Of a DNA stretch of 64,000 bases, positions 1 to 12,480 are shown one piece after another. Source of the stretch: Letharia columbiana. Taxonomy: Eukaryota > Ascomycota > Lecanoromycetes > Lecanorales > Parmeliaceae. How positions within the stretch are numbered: position 1 is the first letter of the stretch; every line of letters starts with the position of its first letter. The stretch lies in NCBI RefSeq assembly GCF_014066305.1, contig NW_023501073.1:367001-431000 (forward strand), written 5' to 3'. Made by a program: the position numbers and the translations under genes. Under the pieces are notes generated by a model. It did no database searches. It worked only from the letters and a program-made list of their open reading frames with translations, and was not told the origin of the DNA.

Positions 1-3000
1 ATTCTATTACTTATAGTAGTTTAAAAGCTTATTTAAACTAAATTATAAGCTTTTAATCTATCTTTATACTCGCGTATAATTTAATATTAAACGATTTTAG
101 AAGTTTATATAAAAGCTATATATTCTTAATCTATAATATTATATATTTACTATAAATTACTAGTAATTAAGCATCTATATTCTATTATTAGCGAATTTTA
201 TATAAGAATAATAAAAAGTCTTACTTAAAAAATTATTAGTTAGAAAAACTTCTATCGCCTTTTATATCGCCTCGATAATAGAACTTTACTAATAATACTT
301 AATATTATTCCCGATTTCATCTATTATACCTAACGTAATTTCTTAAACGAGTTTTAAAAATAAAGCTTTCGAAATTAATAGATTAGTCGACTTCTAAAAG
401 TATTTAATTTCGCGAAGGGCGATAGCTAGTAGGCTATAATTAGAAAGATAATTAGAAGTATATATAAGACTAAACTTACTATCTAAGTGGAATCTATATA
501 GTTTTCTCACTTTAAGTATATAATTAGCGGCGCTTTTTCTCTTATCTATACCCTTCCCGCTTATAATAAATTTCCTAGAAGTCTTATTACTTAACTTTCT
601 AGCTGCTTTTACTACTAATAATACTTAAGATATTATTCTATCTATCGCGATCGCCGCTAAAAGCATATTAGATCTCCTCTTTTTAAGTTTCTTATTATAT
701 TTATTCTTTTTTAATAACTTGCGTATAGGTAGACGTTCTTTAGCTATTGCGATTTTAATATTTTCACTATATATATTATTAAAATTTCTATCTTTATAGA
801 TAATATCTCGAGGTTAAGGGGTAGTCTAATTTTGAAATAAAGTGTCGTTATTATCGCTAGGTATATCGTTATCGAATATATATGTTAACTCTTTATTCTT
901 ATTAACGTATTTTTAAGCCCGTTTAATCTAGAAAGTTAGATGATTAGAATAATGATTAGAAAAGAGAAGACTATATCTAAACCCTTTCTTATCGTAATAA
1001 TTAGAATTATAAGAGTTATTCCTTCTTCTTCTAGCCGCATTAATTACTTATATATTAAAATTAATAAACTTATATAGATTCGCTATAAAACTTATCGCTA
1101 GGTCGTAATATTACTATTCTTATTATATACTAGAAGTTTCTAATCTCGAGCTTCTTTCGCAATAAAGTCTACCTCTTCTTCTTCTAATATAATTAAATTT
1201 ACTAGTAAACTACTATTTAAATCTGTTAACTAATTACTTTCAGAACCTTATAGCTAATTACTTCTAGAACTTTCTAGTTAATTATCTCTAGAACTTTCTA
1301 GCTAACTACTTTTAGAACTTTCTAGTTAACTATCTCTAGAACTTTCTAATTAATCACTTCGAGAACTTTCTAATTAAGTATCTCTAGAACTTTCTAGTTA
1401 ACTACTTCAAGAACTTTTTAGTTTATCACTTTTAGAATCTTCTAACTAATTCGATATTACTTTAAAATTAAGAAACTAAGTAGCTAGTTAAGAGTTTATT
1501 AGTGAAGATTCTTAATTAGAAGTATCTATATTTATTACTATATCTTTTTAAACGTAAGTATAAAATAAGTAGTATTTTAAAAGTAAGCGGCCTAACTAAT
1601 ATTCTAATTATCTTTCTAATAATTCTTTAAAAGAGAAAACGCGTATAATAAATCGAAAGCGTAAAATAAAATCTCAAAAAAGATAAACTTATCTTATGGG
1701 ATTTTTAGATCTAAATTATTAGAAGCTTAAAATAGACGTCTATTATTATATAAAAGCTAGAAAAAATCTATTATTAATAATAATCCTTAACTATTCTAGT
1801 CAGATTATTAAATTTAAAAAAATTCGATTAAAATCCGGCTTTATAATATTGAAAATCAGCACCGGATATTTTTATAAATGAGATTTTGAAAAAACGCGAA
1901 AACGCGCTAGTAAATTAGCCTGTTTTTTTAATAGCGCGTTCTTAAATTTCCTTATATTCCAGCCTTTTCTAATACTTTTTCTAATTATACCACCTTTCAT
2001 AGTAATACGATTCTACTTAAATTTTCTTATCGTTTCTATTATAATGCTAATATACTCTCTATAATATATCCTTTAATACCTTATAGTAAGCTTTTTATAC
2101 GAAAATTATCGTTATAATTATCTTAAGTAAGAGTTTAATTAAGTAAGTAAATTTACGTACTTTCTATTATTTTTTAATATTATAAAAGCTAATACTATTA
2201 ATAAAGGTAATAACTTTAATTCGCCCTATTATATTATCTCTAAAGAAATAAGAATATCTTAAAGACTTAAGTAATAGTAAGATGCGAAAAATAGTAGATA
2301 AATATTTTAAAAATAAGAATATAGTAAAATCGCGCCAGTATTTAGCAAGTCTAAATATATATAAATTATTAAGAGTAATCTTAAGAAAATAAAATAATAT
2401 GAATACGATAGCGAAATCTACAGCTAAGAAAAAACTTCTAGCTTTCTTCGAATATTAAATAATTACTTCTAAGAAAAAGAAGGAAATAAAAGAGAGGATT
2501 ATCGAATATATTATATATAATCGATATACTTACTATAAATTCTAATCATTATTATAATTATTCTAATATCTTTCTAATATTATAGCTAATATTTACGCGT
2601 AATATTTTATATATTATATCGAAGATAATAAACTTTATAAACGATTAGATCCGTCAAATATAATTTCAATTCTAGATTTTATTAAGAATATTAATATAAA
2701 GCGCGATAAGTAGCTCGATATAAAGAAAGAAGATAAAGATATAATCGTCGATATACAATTAAATATTATTAATTAAAAGATTAAGCGATTCGAAAATCCT
2801 TAACTTCTTTTAGAGAATATAAATTTTTAAATAACGTTAATAGATAAGATATAAATATAAAAGGCCGAAGTATTTATCGATATCTTCTTACTACAACAAC
2901 GAGTATAGTAAACTATAATCGAATCTACTAGAAAGAAGATTAAATATCTAGAAATTTTCAAAGATATAATAAACTCTTAAAAGAATATCTATTCTTATTA

Positions 3001-3783
3001 TATAAGAGTCTTATATAACTTATAAAAATTTTCTTAAAAAAGAATTATTAAAATAATATTTACTAACGTAAGTTTTTCTTTATATTAATTTTAATTTTAA
3101 TATTCTAATTTATATTTAAATAGACTCGTTATTTATATACTAATCTTATTTATATTGAACTTACTTATTAATTACCTTCGATTATAAAGTCTAAGAAAGT
3201 TTACTATCTTCTCTCTCTATATATATTTTTTATTAGAATAAAATACGTAATTCTTAAAAACTATATAGTATAAGCGCTTAAGAATAAAAAAGAATAAATA
3301 TCGCTATTAGAATCGGCTAGATAATAACTTAAGAATTATAATATAATAAGATATAAATTTATATCTAATAAGATGAGCGAAGAGATATAAGAGGCTTTTA
3401 AGCTTATTAATATTAAATTAATATATAAGAATATCGCTAATATATTTAAGCGATCTAAGCGCTTCTATAAGAGTATAAATCGTTTAAATCTAAAATCTTA
3501 ATAAGTTAATTATATAATTCTAATTCTAGATTAGAGATAAGAATACGAGTATTTTTCGCTATTATAATTATCTTTAAATAACGATAATTATAAAGATAAT
3601 TAGAATTCTCTATCGCTATAAAAATATATATCGTAATTTATAATTCTTTATATAATAGATTTTTTTCTTAGCTAGATTATATTTAAAAGTCTTAAATAAT
3701 AAGATATTATTTAATATACGATTAGATATTTATATAAAAATAAGATACGAATTTTAATCTAATTAATAGGCTTAATAAAAAAA
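1..3783. other. RIP-degraded AT-rich block, no intact gene
   Basis: Long AT-rich stretch in which the dinucleotides CA and TG are nearly missing while CG remains common (many TCGCGA-like words). That is the mark of repeat-induced point mutation, which turns CpA into TpA on both strands of duplicated DNA. No open frame of useful length survives. Between about 2,290 and 2,900 the + strand reads as a lysine-rich degraded coding frame, but I could not place it in a family. It is most likely several nested old transposons. The inverted words AACGCGCT (about 1,904) and AGCGCGTT (about 1,933) form an imperfect hairpin that could be an element end. Confidence 0.75.
1229..1455 (+). repeat. 24-bp tandem repeat, about 9 units (degraded octapeptide coding repeat)
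   Basis: Nine consecutive units of 24 bp with no length change, each ending in a variant of CTAGAA. Read on the + strand the unit is L-S-S-stop-L-S-L-E, with TAA where CAA (Gln) would be expected before RIP, giving a likely original LSSQLSLE. Variation between units is mostly transitions. A period that is a multiple of three, and a stop falling at the same site in each unit, suggest that this was a protein repeat in a transposon or host gene. No flanking domain can be named. Confidence 0.6.
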
Positions 3784-4470
3784 TAGAAGTAAGCTTTTAA
3801 GTAGATTAGATAAAATATAATAGATAAGCGATAAGTAATTTTTAAGTCTAGTTATTATTCTAATAAGTAGATTTACATTTTAATAGTATTATATAAAAAA
3901 AGTACGCGAGCGTAATTTAGAGAAAGTCTAGAGTTTTACTCTTCGCGCGAATTATTATATATATAGATAAAGATAAGAGCTTAGATTATAAGAATATAAA
4001 TAATATCGAAGCTAAATAAGATATAAGTATTAAAAATAATTCTATTATACGCGCTAATAATTAAGTAGACTTTATCTTTTAAGCTACTTAAAAGCGCGAT
4101 ATAAAATTTAACGATAAACTCTATTATAGCTTAGATATAATAATATTAATATACTAACTAATTAATATCGAGCTATTATAGAAATCTTAAGATATTAAAC
4201 GCGATTACGTCTAGAAGATAAAATTATAAATCTTTATTAATACGTAATTAATTTAATATATAGTAATAAAAAATTTACTACGAAAGCTACGCTATTTAAG
4301 TTAATACTTTAATCTTAGTTATTACTCTTACTATTATATAAGTAACGCGAAGTTATCTTTTATTCGAGTATATCTAATTCTTAATTCTAATTATTATTAT
4401 AGATATCGTTAATCCGTTCTAGAATCATTAAATTTACTTTTATATACTTTTTATATCTCACCCTTTTTTT
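3784..4470. repeat. Long direct repeat, copy 1 (probable LTR)
   Basis: About 687 bp that recurs, with RIP-type transitions, at 6,318-7,002. Both copies start with TAGAAGTAA and end in a pyrimidine run (CCCTTTTTTT here, ACCTTTTTTTT in copy 2). Same orientation, similar length and a 1.85-kb spacer fit the two LTRs of a short retrotransposon. The expected TG...CA ends may have been destroyed by RIP. A duplicated non-LTR segment cannot be excluded. Confidence 0.6.
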
Positions 4471-6317
4471 AATTAGATAGCGATTAAACTCTAAATTAAA
4501 ATAAATACTTAGAAGAGAAAAGTTTATAAGTACTTAATTATATAATTTCATTTCTCTTACGCTTCTTATAATTACTAAAATAATCGATAATATATAATTA
4601 TATTTTATAATTATATTTATAATAGTTAACTAATTTAGTAGCTAAAGGTAAATATACTCTCCCCTTTACTTTAAACGACTTAGCTAAAATAATCGTGAGA
4701 TCTAGATCCTTTTTTTATAATGTAACTCGCTTTTCATATATCGTATAAAGATAAGCATCTATTTAAATAGAGATTATTAGAGCTAATTATAAAGCGTAGT
4801 AATAAAAGACTTACTCTTAAACTAACAAACTAGAAAAACTTCTATTATCTTATATAATATTTTAAAAGCGAATCTTTAAATACGATAGCGCTTTAATAAA
4901 TCTTAATTAAGTATAATCTAACGAACTAGGTATTAAAAGAGAAGTTTTAAGATTATAAGATTAATTAACTTTTAATAATAACGAATCTCGCGTAAAGCTT
5001 AAGCTATAGCTCGCGTTAGTTATATATAATAAGTATAATAATAATTAAAAAAATATACTATCTAATTTCTATCGACGTCTTAATATTATTAAAATAAAGG
5101 CGATATTTATTAAAGCGGCGACGATAGCGATTAAAGCGGCGATAATATCTAATAAATTCTTTATTTTAATACTATATTTAATACTCTAGAATAGTATTAA
5201 CTTTTTCGAAGAGCTATTAACGATAGATTAAGCGTATATAAATTAAGCTCTTTACGCAATCTATCTATATATTAACTTAAAGTTATTAAAAAATAAAGAA
5301 TAAATATACGACTTAATAACTACGTTATACTTTTAATATCGCTATAATAATATTAAATTACTTAAATAAAAGTCTAACGTATAAAGAAGATAGTTTAATA
5401 ATAAGAAGAGTTAATATAAAAAAGAAAGTCTTAAAGAGAAAGAAGAGGGAAAGAAAAGCTTAGATATCTATCGCGTGTACTAAATTTTTAGATTACTTTA
5501 TATTATCTAGCTTAAATCAGATATTAATAAAGCGCTTTCTCTTCAATTTTAAAGATTTAAGCTTAAGCGAATTATACTTATTAAGCGCTATTATCTAATA
5601 TAATCTTAGCTACTTCTATAATAATTATAATTATTATTATAACTCGTATAGATTAAAAAATAAAAGATTTAAAAGAGCGAGCTAATAAGCGGCTATCTTT
5701 ATCTAATTTAACTAGCGCTAAACTATTATAACTTATTAAAATTTTCGCATATTCCGTTCTTACTTTCTTATCTTTAAGTCTTATTATCTTTATAGAAATA
5801 ATTATTCTTTAAATCGAACTCTATAATAATATACTTAAAATAGCGCGCGATATATATCCTCTTTATTTCTAATATCGATACTTACTAGAATTAACGCACT
5901 TTTTAATAAAACGAGCTTTAATTAAAATTAAGAATAGCTTAATATTTATAGATATTCGTATAAACCCTTTAATTCTTTTATATATATCTACTAATTTATC
6001 TTTTTATAATAATTAAAGTAGAAGAGATTAAGTCTAATAATTTACTATAACGAGTATTAAATATTAATAATAATAATAATATTAAAGAGTCTCGACGTAG
6101 ATTAATTAAGCGATAATTAAACTCTTAATTAAAACGAAAAGCGAAGAATAAATTTAGTTAAAATAAAAATATTAAGAGATCGCGATAGCGAATAAATACG
6201 TTTACGTTTAAAAAGAAACTAATTAAAAAAGTAAAGAAAGTTAATATTTTAACTATTAATTACGCTATAACTATTAAAAAGCGTAAAGTTAAATATATTA
6301 ATATATTATTATTATAA
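4471..6317 (+). mobile_element. Interior between the two direct repeats, degraded
   Basis: About 1.85 kb of RIP-altered DNA between the repeat copies. Around 4,870-5,050 the + strand reads, with stops, like a helix-turn-helix of the pogo/psq type (residues resembling A-L-x-x-L then L-G-I-x-R-x-x-L-R). That domain is typical of Tc1/pogo-family DNA transposases rather than of LTR elements, so either a DNA transposon is nested inside or the flanking repeats are not LTRs. No other domain can be read with confidence. The interior is too short for a full gag-pol. Confidence 0.4.
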
Positions 6318-7002
6318 TAGAAGTAAACTCTTAAGTAGATTAGATAAAATATAATAGATAAGCGATAAATAACTTCTAGTTCTAGTTATTATTCTAGTAA
6401 ACTTATATTTTAATAATATTATATAAGAAAAGCACGCGAGCGTAATTACGAAGAAGTCTAAAGTTTCACTTATCGCGTGAATTATCGTATATACGTAAAT
6501 AAAGATGAAAGCTCGAATTAGAAGAAAATAAATAATATCGAAGCTAAATAAGATATAAGTATTAAGAATAATCTTACTATACGCGCTAATAATTAAGTAG
6601 ATCTTATTTTTTAAGCTACTCGAGAGTGTAATATAAAACTTAATAATAAGCGCTATTATAGCTTAAATATAATAATATTAACGCGCTAACTAATAAGTAT
6701 CGAGCTATTATAAAAATCTTAAAATATTAAACGCGATTACGTCTAAAAGATAAAATTATAAATCTTTATTTATATATAATTAATCTAGTGTATAGTAATA
6801 AAAAGTTTACTACGAAAGCTACGCTATCTAAATCGATATTTTAATCTTAGCTATTATTATCGCTATTATATAAATAGTATAAAGCTATCTCTTATTCGAG
6901 TATATCTAATTCTTAATTCTAATTATTATTATAAGTAATATTAATTTATTCTAGAATTATTAAATATACTTTTATATACTTTCTATATCTAACCTTTTTT
7001 TT
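6318..7002. repeat. Long direct repeat, copy 2 (probable LTR)
   Basis: Second copy of the 3,784-4,470 repeat, about 685 bp, same orientation. Alignment by eye runs end to end with only substitutions and very small indels. The substitutions are mainly C/T and G/A, as RIP would produce independently in the two copies. Confidence 0.6.
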
Positions 7003-7639
7003 ATATATCGCGAGAAGATAGCTTAAAGAAATATAGCTTATTATATTAAGCTACGATACTTTCGAGAGAATACTAAGAAATATATTAACTTTCCTAGATC
7101 GGCGATTTAATAAGAAGGCTATAATTATAATACGCATAATTTTATACTAAATAGCGATATCGAAAATACGTAATAGACGTATAAAATCATCATCGACGAC
7201 TTTAATTACGAAGTGTCGACGGATTTCGCGTAACTAGCATTAGAAGAAAATAAGCTTTTCTTATTATCAGCAGATATAGCTCGCTTTCTTTTATATATAT
7301 AAAGTAATAAAATATAATCGCATTTAATTCTATATCTTATTAATTTAGCGTAATTATTAACTAGAATAATAATTAGAATAGCTACTTCTAAATATAAAAA
7401 TCTTAATTAAGATATTTTATATATATACCATTTCATAATATAATATCACAGATATATTATATCGTAAAATATTTCGTTAAGATTTCATATTATACTAGAT
7501 ATAGAATTATATAAATCTTAATAACTTATACTATACTAGAGTATAATATAGCAGATTAATATCCCATATTATATTATACCTTTCCGATTAATAACTATAA
7601 TGTTAATTCTAACATTCGTGGGAATTCTAATTACACTGT
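7003..7639. other. AT-rich spacer before the Gypsy relic
   Basis: No gene. The stretch from about 7,410 to 7,570 is rich in short palindromic words (ATATTATAT, TATACTAGA) and less depleted in CA than its surroundings. It may be the 5' LTR or leader of the following Gypsy element, but I found no matching copy downstream of 12,480. Confidence 0.3.
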
Positions 7640-8740
7640 CGGCGGAAATAATAACTATCGAAGCGTTATATCTAATAACTCTTCATCTATAAACGAAGAT
7701 TCTCGCTTTATAAACTTAACTTAAGTCTAACGCTATCGACTCTTAAAGCTTAATATTAAAAAGTAGTTAGTTATCGAAAAACTTAAGCTAACCGAAATAT
7801 AGAACGTATAAGAATATCGCCGCGAGTATAGCGATAATTACTATTATAATTCGAGTTATAAGAAGATAAGCGTTATTAAGATATTTAACACGTAGTATCT
7901 CAATAACTATAGCTCGATAGTTATATTTTTTTAAGACTACGACGATTTTATCGCCTTAATACCTTATATCGATTTTTATATAAATAAAGAAAAGACTCGC
8001 TGATCTTCTATTCTCTTAGTAGATGCTAAGAAGTAAATCTAAAGAAATATTAGAGATACGATATTATATAATATCGAGAAATCTATCTAGAAGGAATATA
8101 AGAGATAATACTTAAACTAAGTTTATAATCTAGTTATTAAGTCTTATAATATAAGTTATTAATTAGCTAAAGCGGTTATAAGAGATACGTAGTCGATAGC
8201 CAGCTTTAATAACTATCTTACTATACTCTAGTCGCAACGAGAACACTATATAATCGACTTGAAACGTATAAAAGATCTATAAGATAGAGTAATAGAGAAA
8301 ATTCCTTTAAAAGCTATAAAGGAGGCTATTTAATCTATTATCTATATTATATTATTATAATAATATTAAGATATAAAATAAAGACTATAAAAAACGAAAG
8401 AGCTTTTTACTCTAGATAAGACTCGCTTTAGCGATAAGATAAGTAATTAGAAAAGTAGTAGTTAATAGTATACTAAGTCTAAGGAATAATATATAAAGAA
8501 TTAATAAGATTAAAAGAAGAGTTTATTTTTATTAACGCCGTAAGATCGAAAGTCTAAGCGAACTAAATTCGAAGATAACGACTCTCGTATTAAGTTAAAG
8601 ATATTTCTTATTAAGATATAATACTATAATTATAAGTAGCTAGAATATTATAAAAATTCTTTTAAGTATCTAAACTACGTTATAAGCAACGAAGTATGTA
8701 ATTATGAATCGAATAAGGAAAAAGATAAAGTCTAATACTT
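7640..8740 (+). pseudogene. gag of the Gypsy relic
   Basis: The degraded frame around 8,080-8,330 resembles the capsid domain of Gypsy Gag, with the motif S-F-N-x-Y-L-T-x-L-x-S-Q-R-E followed by a helix ending K-I-P-L-K-A. Around 8,605-8,700 a zinc knuckle can be read as YYNYK-x3-YYKNS, where Y replaces the original C or H at RIP-sensitive codons. No product can be made, because stops occur every few dozen codons. Confidence 0.65.
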
Positions 8741-9129
8741 ATCGCTATAGTATTAAATACGCTATTAATTAAGTAATAACCTCGCTCTCTATTATTAAAA
8801 GGCGAAATTATTATATTAAATAAAAAGCGTAAGATAACTACTCTAATAGATATCGATAACGAGGAAATCTTTATATCGTAATCTTTTATTAAAGAGACGT
8901 AGATTTCTAAATCTAAACACGCGTCAACAATAGTGCGTGCTATTAATGATTATTAAATATTCTTATATAGAAAGTATAATCTAATCTTTAATCTCGCGAA
9001 TAGTCGAGAAAAAAAGTAAGAGTAAATCTTAAAGGCGTATACTATAGATATATAAGAATACGATCTTATTCTTAATTTCCCTTAAATCTATAATATCGAT
9101 CTAGATATTTATTAACGCGAGTAGTTCTA

Positions 9130-11960
9130 AACCTATCGCGATTTTCCTATAAGTAATAAAATATAAATAGATATCGTAATAATAAATATAGAATAGTTTA
9201 CGTTATTAGCTAATATAGCAATTATATATAATCTAAAATAAGCGTTTATCGTTTTCTTATATTAGATTCTATCTAAAAGTAATAAAAATAATTACGATAA
9301 AGTTATGCGATATAATATTACGTAGCTAGATAACTCTAATATATTTAAATAACTTAAAAATCTATTAGAAGTCTTTTTAGAAGAGCTATTTAATAGTCTT
9401 AATATATATAACTAAATCAAATACCCTATTAATCTATAATCTGAGAAGCTATCTAGAAGCGATTCGATTTATAATATATTATATAACGAACTCGTAGCGA
9501 TTAAAAATTATTTAGATATTACGCTTAAAAGAAAGTAGATTTAACTCTTAATTAGTTAGATTAGCTCGCTAGTACTATTTATTAAAAAATTAGATAACTC
9601 GCTATAACTATATATTAATTACCGAAGGCTTAACGAGGTAATTATTAAGAATAATTACCTATTACCACTACTCTTAGAGATCTTAGAAAGATTTATATAT
9701 ACGAAGTATTTTACCAAGATTAACATTCGTAATACGTATTATCGAATATAAGTATAAAAGGGAGATAAGTAAAAAATCGCCTTTCGAACTCGCTATAACT
9801 AATTTAAGTATTAAGTAATATCTTTTAACCTTACAAATATCCTCGTAATTTTCCAAGCTTATATAAATAAAGTACTTAAGTTATATATCGATATCTTCTA
9901 TATAATATACTTAGATAATATACTAATTTATTTTAAAATAAAAGAATTATATTAGAAGTATATATATAAAGTACTACGCGTACTATTAAAGTATCGACTC
10001 TATATAAAGTTATCGAAATATACTTTTAATCGTAATAAGATTATTTTTCTAGAGTTCTTAATAAATTAGCGTAATATTTAAATAAAGCTATCGCGTATTG
10101 AGATTATTACTAAATAATTAAAATTAAAATCTATTAAGAATATCTTAATCTTTCTAGAGTTTATAGACTTTTATCGATAATTTATATAAGGCTTTTCGTA
10201 GATAGCTATATCTTTAACAAATCTAACTTAAGAAGTAAAGAAAAATAAGACTAAATTACTCTTCATATTTAATAAGAAAGCTCGCGAGGCTTTTAAGATA
10301 CTTAAGCGAGTATTTATCATCGTATCTATACTAAAATATTATAATTAAGAAGTATCACTTATTATAAAGATTAATACTTTCAACGTAGATATAGGTAATA
10401 TACTTAGTTAACTAAGCGAGAACGAGTAATAGCATTCTATTACTTTTTTTAGCTATAAATTTAAAGGCGTTAAGCCTCGCTAGAATATATATAATAAAAA
10501 GCTTTATACGATTATACTAGGCTTTAAGAATTAAAGATATTACTTATAAGATAGTAAGTACTCTATTTATATAATCTTAGATTATAATAATTTATATTAT
10601 TTTATAATAATAAAAGAGTTTAATACGAAGTAGATTCGCTAAGCTAAGAAATTAGCTATATTTAACTTTATAATTAAATATTATAAGAGAAAACTTAACT
10701 CTATAAATATATCGTTAAGAAGATTTAATATTATTAAATCGAATAGTAGCGAGAATAATAATAATAATTTCCTCTCTATCTTACGAAATAAGCTTTATAA
10801 TTAAGAATATTAACTTAATCTATAAAAATGTAATAGTATATCTACTATAATTAAATTTATAGCGTTAATAAAGTAACTAAACGATATTATCGTTATAAAT
10901 ATCTAAGTTATTAACTTAAATAAGAGAGTGCTTAATAGATAAATACGTATTCTAAATACTACGATATCGTCTTAATTTCTAATTTATTAGATTTTAGAGT
11001 TAAAGAGATTTTATTTAAAGCTATAGAAATTAATAATAGTATAATTATTTAAATTATAATATAAGAACGCTTTTATTATAAATAAGAAGTAGCGCTAAAA
11101 ATACGCTACTAAATAGAATAAGCTTTCGAAATAGAGAGTCGATAAGAATAAACTACTACGTCGTAATCTCGTAGTCTATATTTTTAACGATTCTATTATA
11201 AAGAAAGAGATCTTTTATATAAATTATAATAACTCTAGTACTAGATACTTCGCTTATAAGCGTATTAAGAAAGATATTAAGTTTAAGTATTATTAGATAG
11301 ATATAATAAGCGATATAATAGAGTATATTCATACTTATCTAATTGCTAAAGAGTGCGAGTTTATTATTATAAGTCGTATAGCGAGCTAGCGTCGATTCCC
11401 CTAGATAGCGTAAATTTATTTTATACTATAATACTAGATTTTATTATAGATTTACTATCTATAAGAGATTCGTATACTAATAAAATTTACGATACTATCT
11501 TAATCTTAATAGATAAGCTAATTAAGTATATAACGTATATAGCGATTACTAAGAATCTAAAGATTAATAGTCTTACTAATATCTTATAATAGAAGTTTAT
11601 ATTATTACGCGATATAATACGTAATTTAATTTCGAATTAAGACTTTCTATTTATAAGTAAATTCTAAATAACGCTATATTAATATCTAGGTGCGAAGCGT
11701 AAACTAAGTATTACGTTTTATTCTTAGATTAATAGTTAGATTAAGAGATAAAATTAGATACTAGAATATTATCTACGAGTATACTATAATTATAAATAGA
11801 ATAACTAGTCTAAAATCTTATTAATAGCTACGTTTATATATAATAATAGCGTATATATAAATATTAGCAAGATCTTATAAGATCTATTAATAAGATATAT
11901 AGTAGACTTAGAAAATGTTTCTAAAGGTAGAATCTTAAGAGAGAAAGCACCGCTTATTAT
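9130..11960 (+). pseudogene. pol of the Gypsy relic (RT, RNase H, integrase)
   Basis: RT: the palm motif reads LDNSL-x-LYINYRRLNE near 9,590-9,640, then KYFTKINIRN near 9,705-9,730, and the catalytic YxDD box reads YLDNIL near 9,910, the second Asp having become Asn through a G-to-A change. The connection region with F-L-E-F and F-Y-R-x-F-I follows at 10,050-10,190. RNase H remnants lie at 10,260-10,650. The integrase catalytic core is still open at 11,353-11,589 (start DSVNLFYTIILDFI, then D-T-I-L-I-L-I-D-K-L-I-K-Y), and its second half, with the conserved Y-N-N-S-V, is near 11,850. The zinc-binding segment upstream has lost its cysteines. Confidence 0.85.
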
Positions 11961-12059
11961 AGAGTAAGTAGAATAATTATAAGAGATAAGATCGTATCTA
12001 AAAGAATTATAAGAGCGAGCGTTAAAGTAATAAGTAAAGTATTATAATAGTAATTATAA

Positions 12060-12480
12060 GATTATAATCTTTAAGAAAGAAGATAAAGTACTATTATAAA
12101 GCTTAAATATATATATCTTATAATTAAAGAAGAAACTTGATTATAAGTAATTTAAGCCTTTTAAAGTACTAGAGAAAATAGATATATAGACTTATAAGCT
12201 AAATCTTTCTACTAGATATAAAAAAATTTATTCTATATTTTATATATCGCTATTAAAGCCGTAATACTCGCGTAATAATAATTCGAAGTTATAAGTAATC
12301 TTAATTAATAAAGAAGAAGAGTAGGAAATTAATAAGATACTAGATAAAAGAGTTCGTAAGAGCGAGACTAAGTACTTTATTGATTGAAAAGACTCTTCAC
12401 CTTACGAAGCTTTATAGAAATTAATAAAGTATCTCGAAAATATTAAAGATATAATTAAGAACTTCGAGTAAGTAAAGAAG
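12060..12480 (+). pseudogene. Integrase C-terminus and chromodomain of the Gypsy relic
   Basis: Reads K-x-D-K-V-L-L, then the GPFKV-like segment F-K-P-F-K-V-L-E-K-I, then the conserved I-F-Y-I-S-L-L-K-P that ends the integrase. From about 12,325 a chromodomain follows: EINKILDKRVRKSETKYFID, then S-P-Y-E-A and a final helix L-x-N-I-K-D-I-I-K-N-F-E. Chromodomains of this class target integration to heterochromatin by binding methylated histone H3. Here it is a dead copy. Confidence 0.75.

Larger units (their letters stand above)
7640..12480 (+). mobile_element. Ty3/Gypsy chromovirus retrotransposon relic, RIP-inactivated
   Basis: Reading through many stop codons on the + strand gives the whole Gypsy order: gag, zinc knuckle, protease region, reverse transcriptase, RNase H, integrase and a C-terminal chromodomain. 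Integrase after RT/RNase H defines Ty3/Gypsy, and the terminal chromodomain defines the chromovirus branch common in fungi. Stops sit at expected Gln/Trp codons, and cysteines read as tyrosine (TGT to TAT), both RIP outcomes. A purine run AAAGGGG at about 12,526 could be the polypurine tract, but I could not identify the LTRs. Confidence 0.85.
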
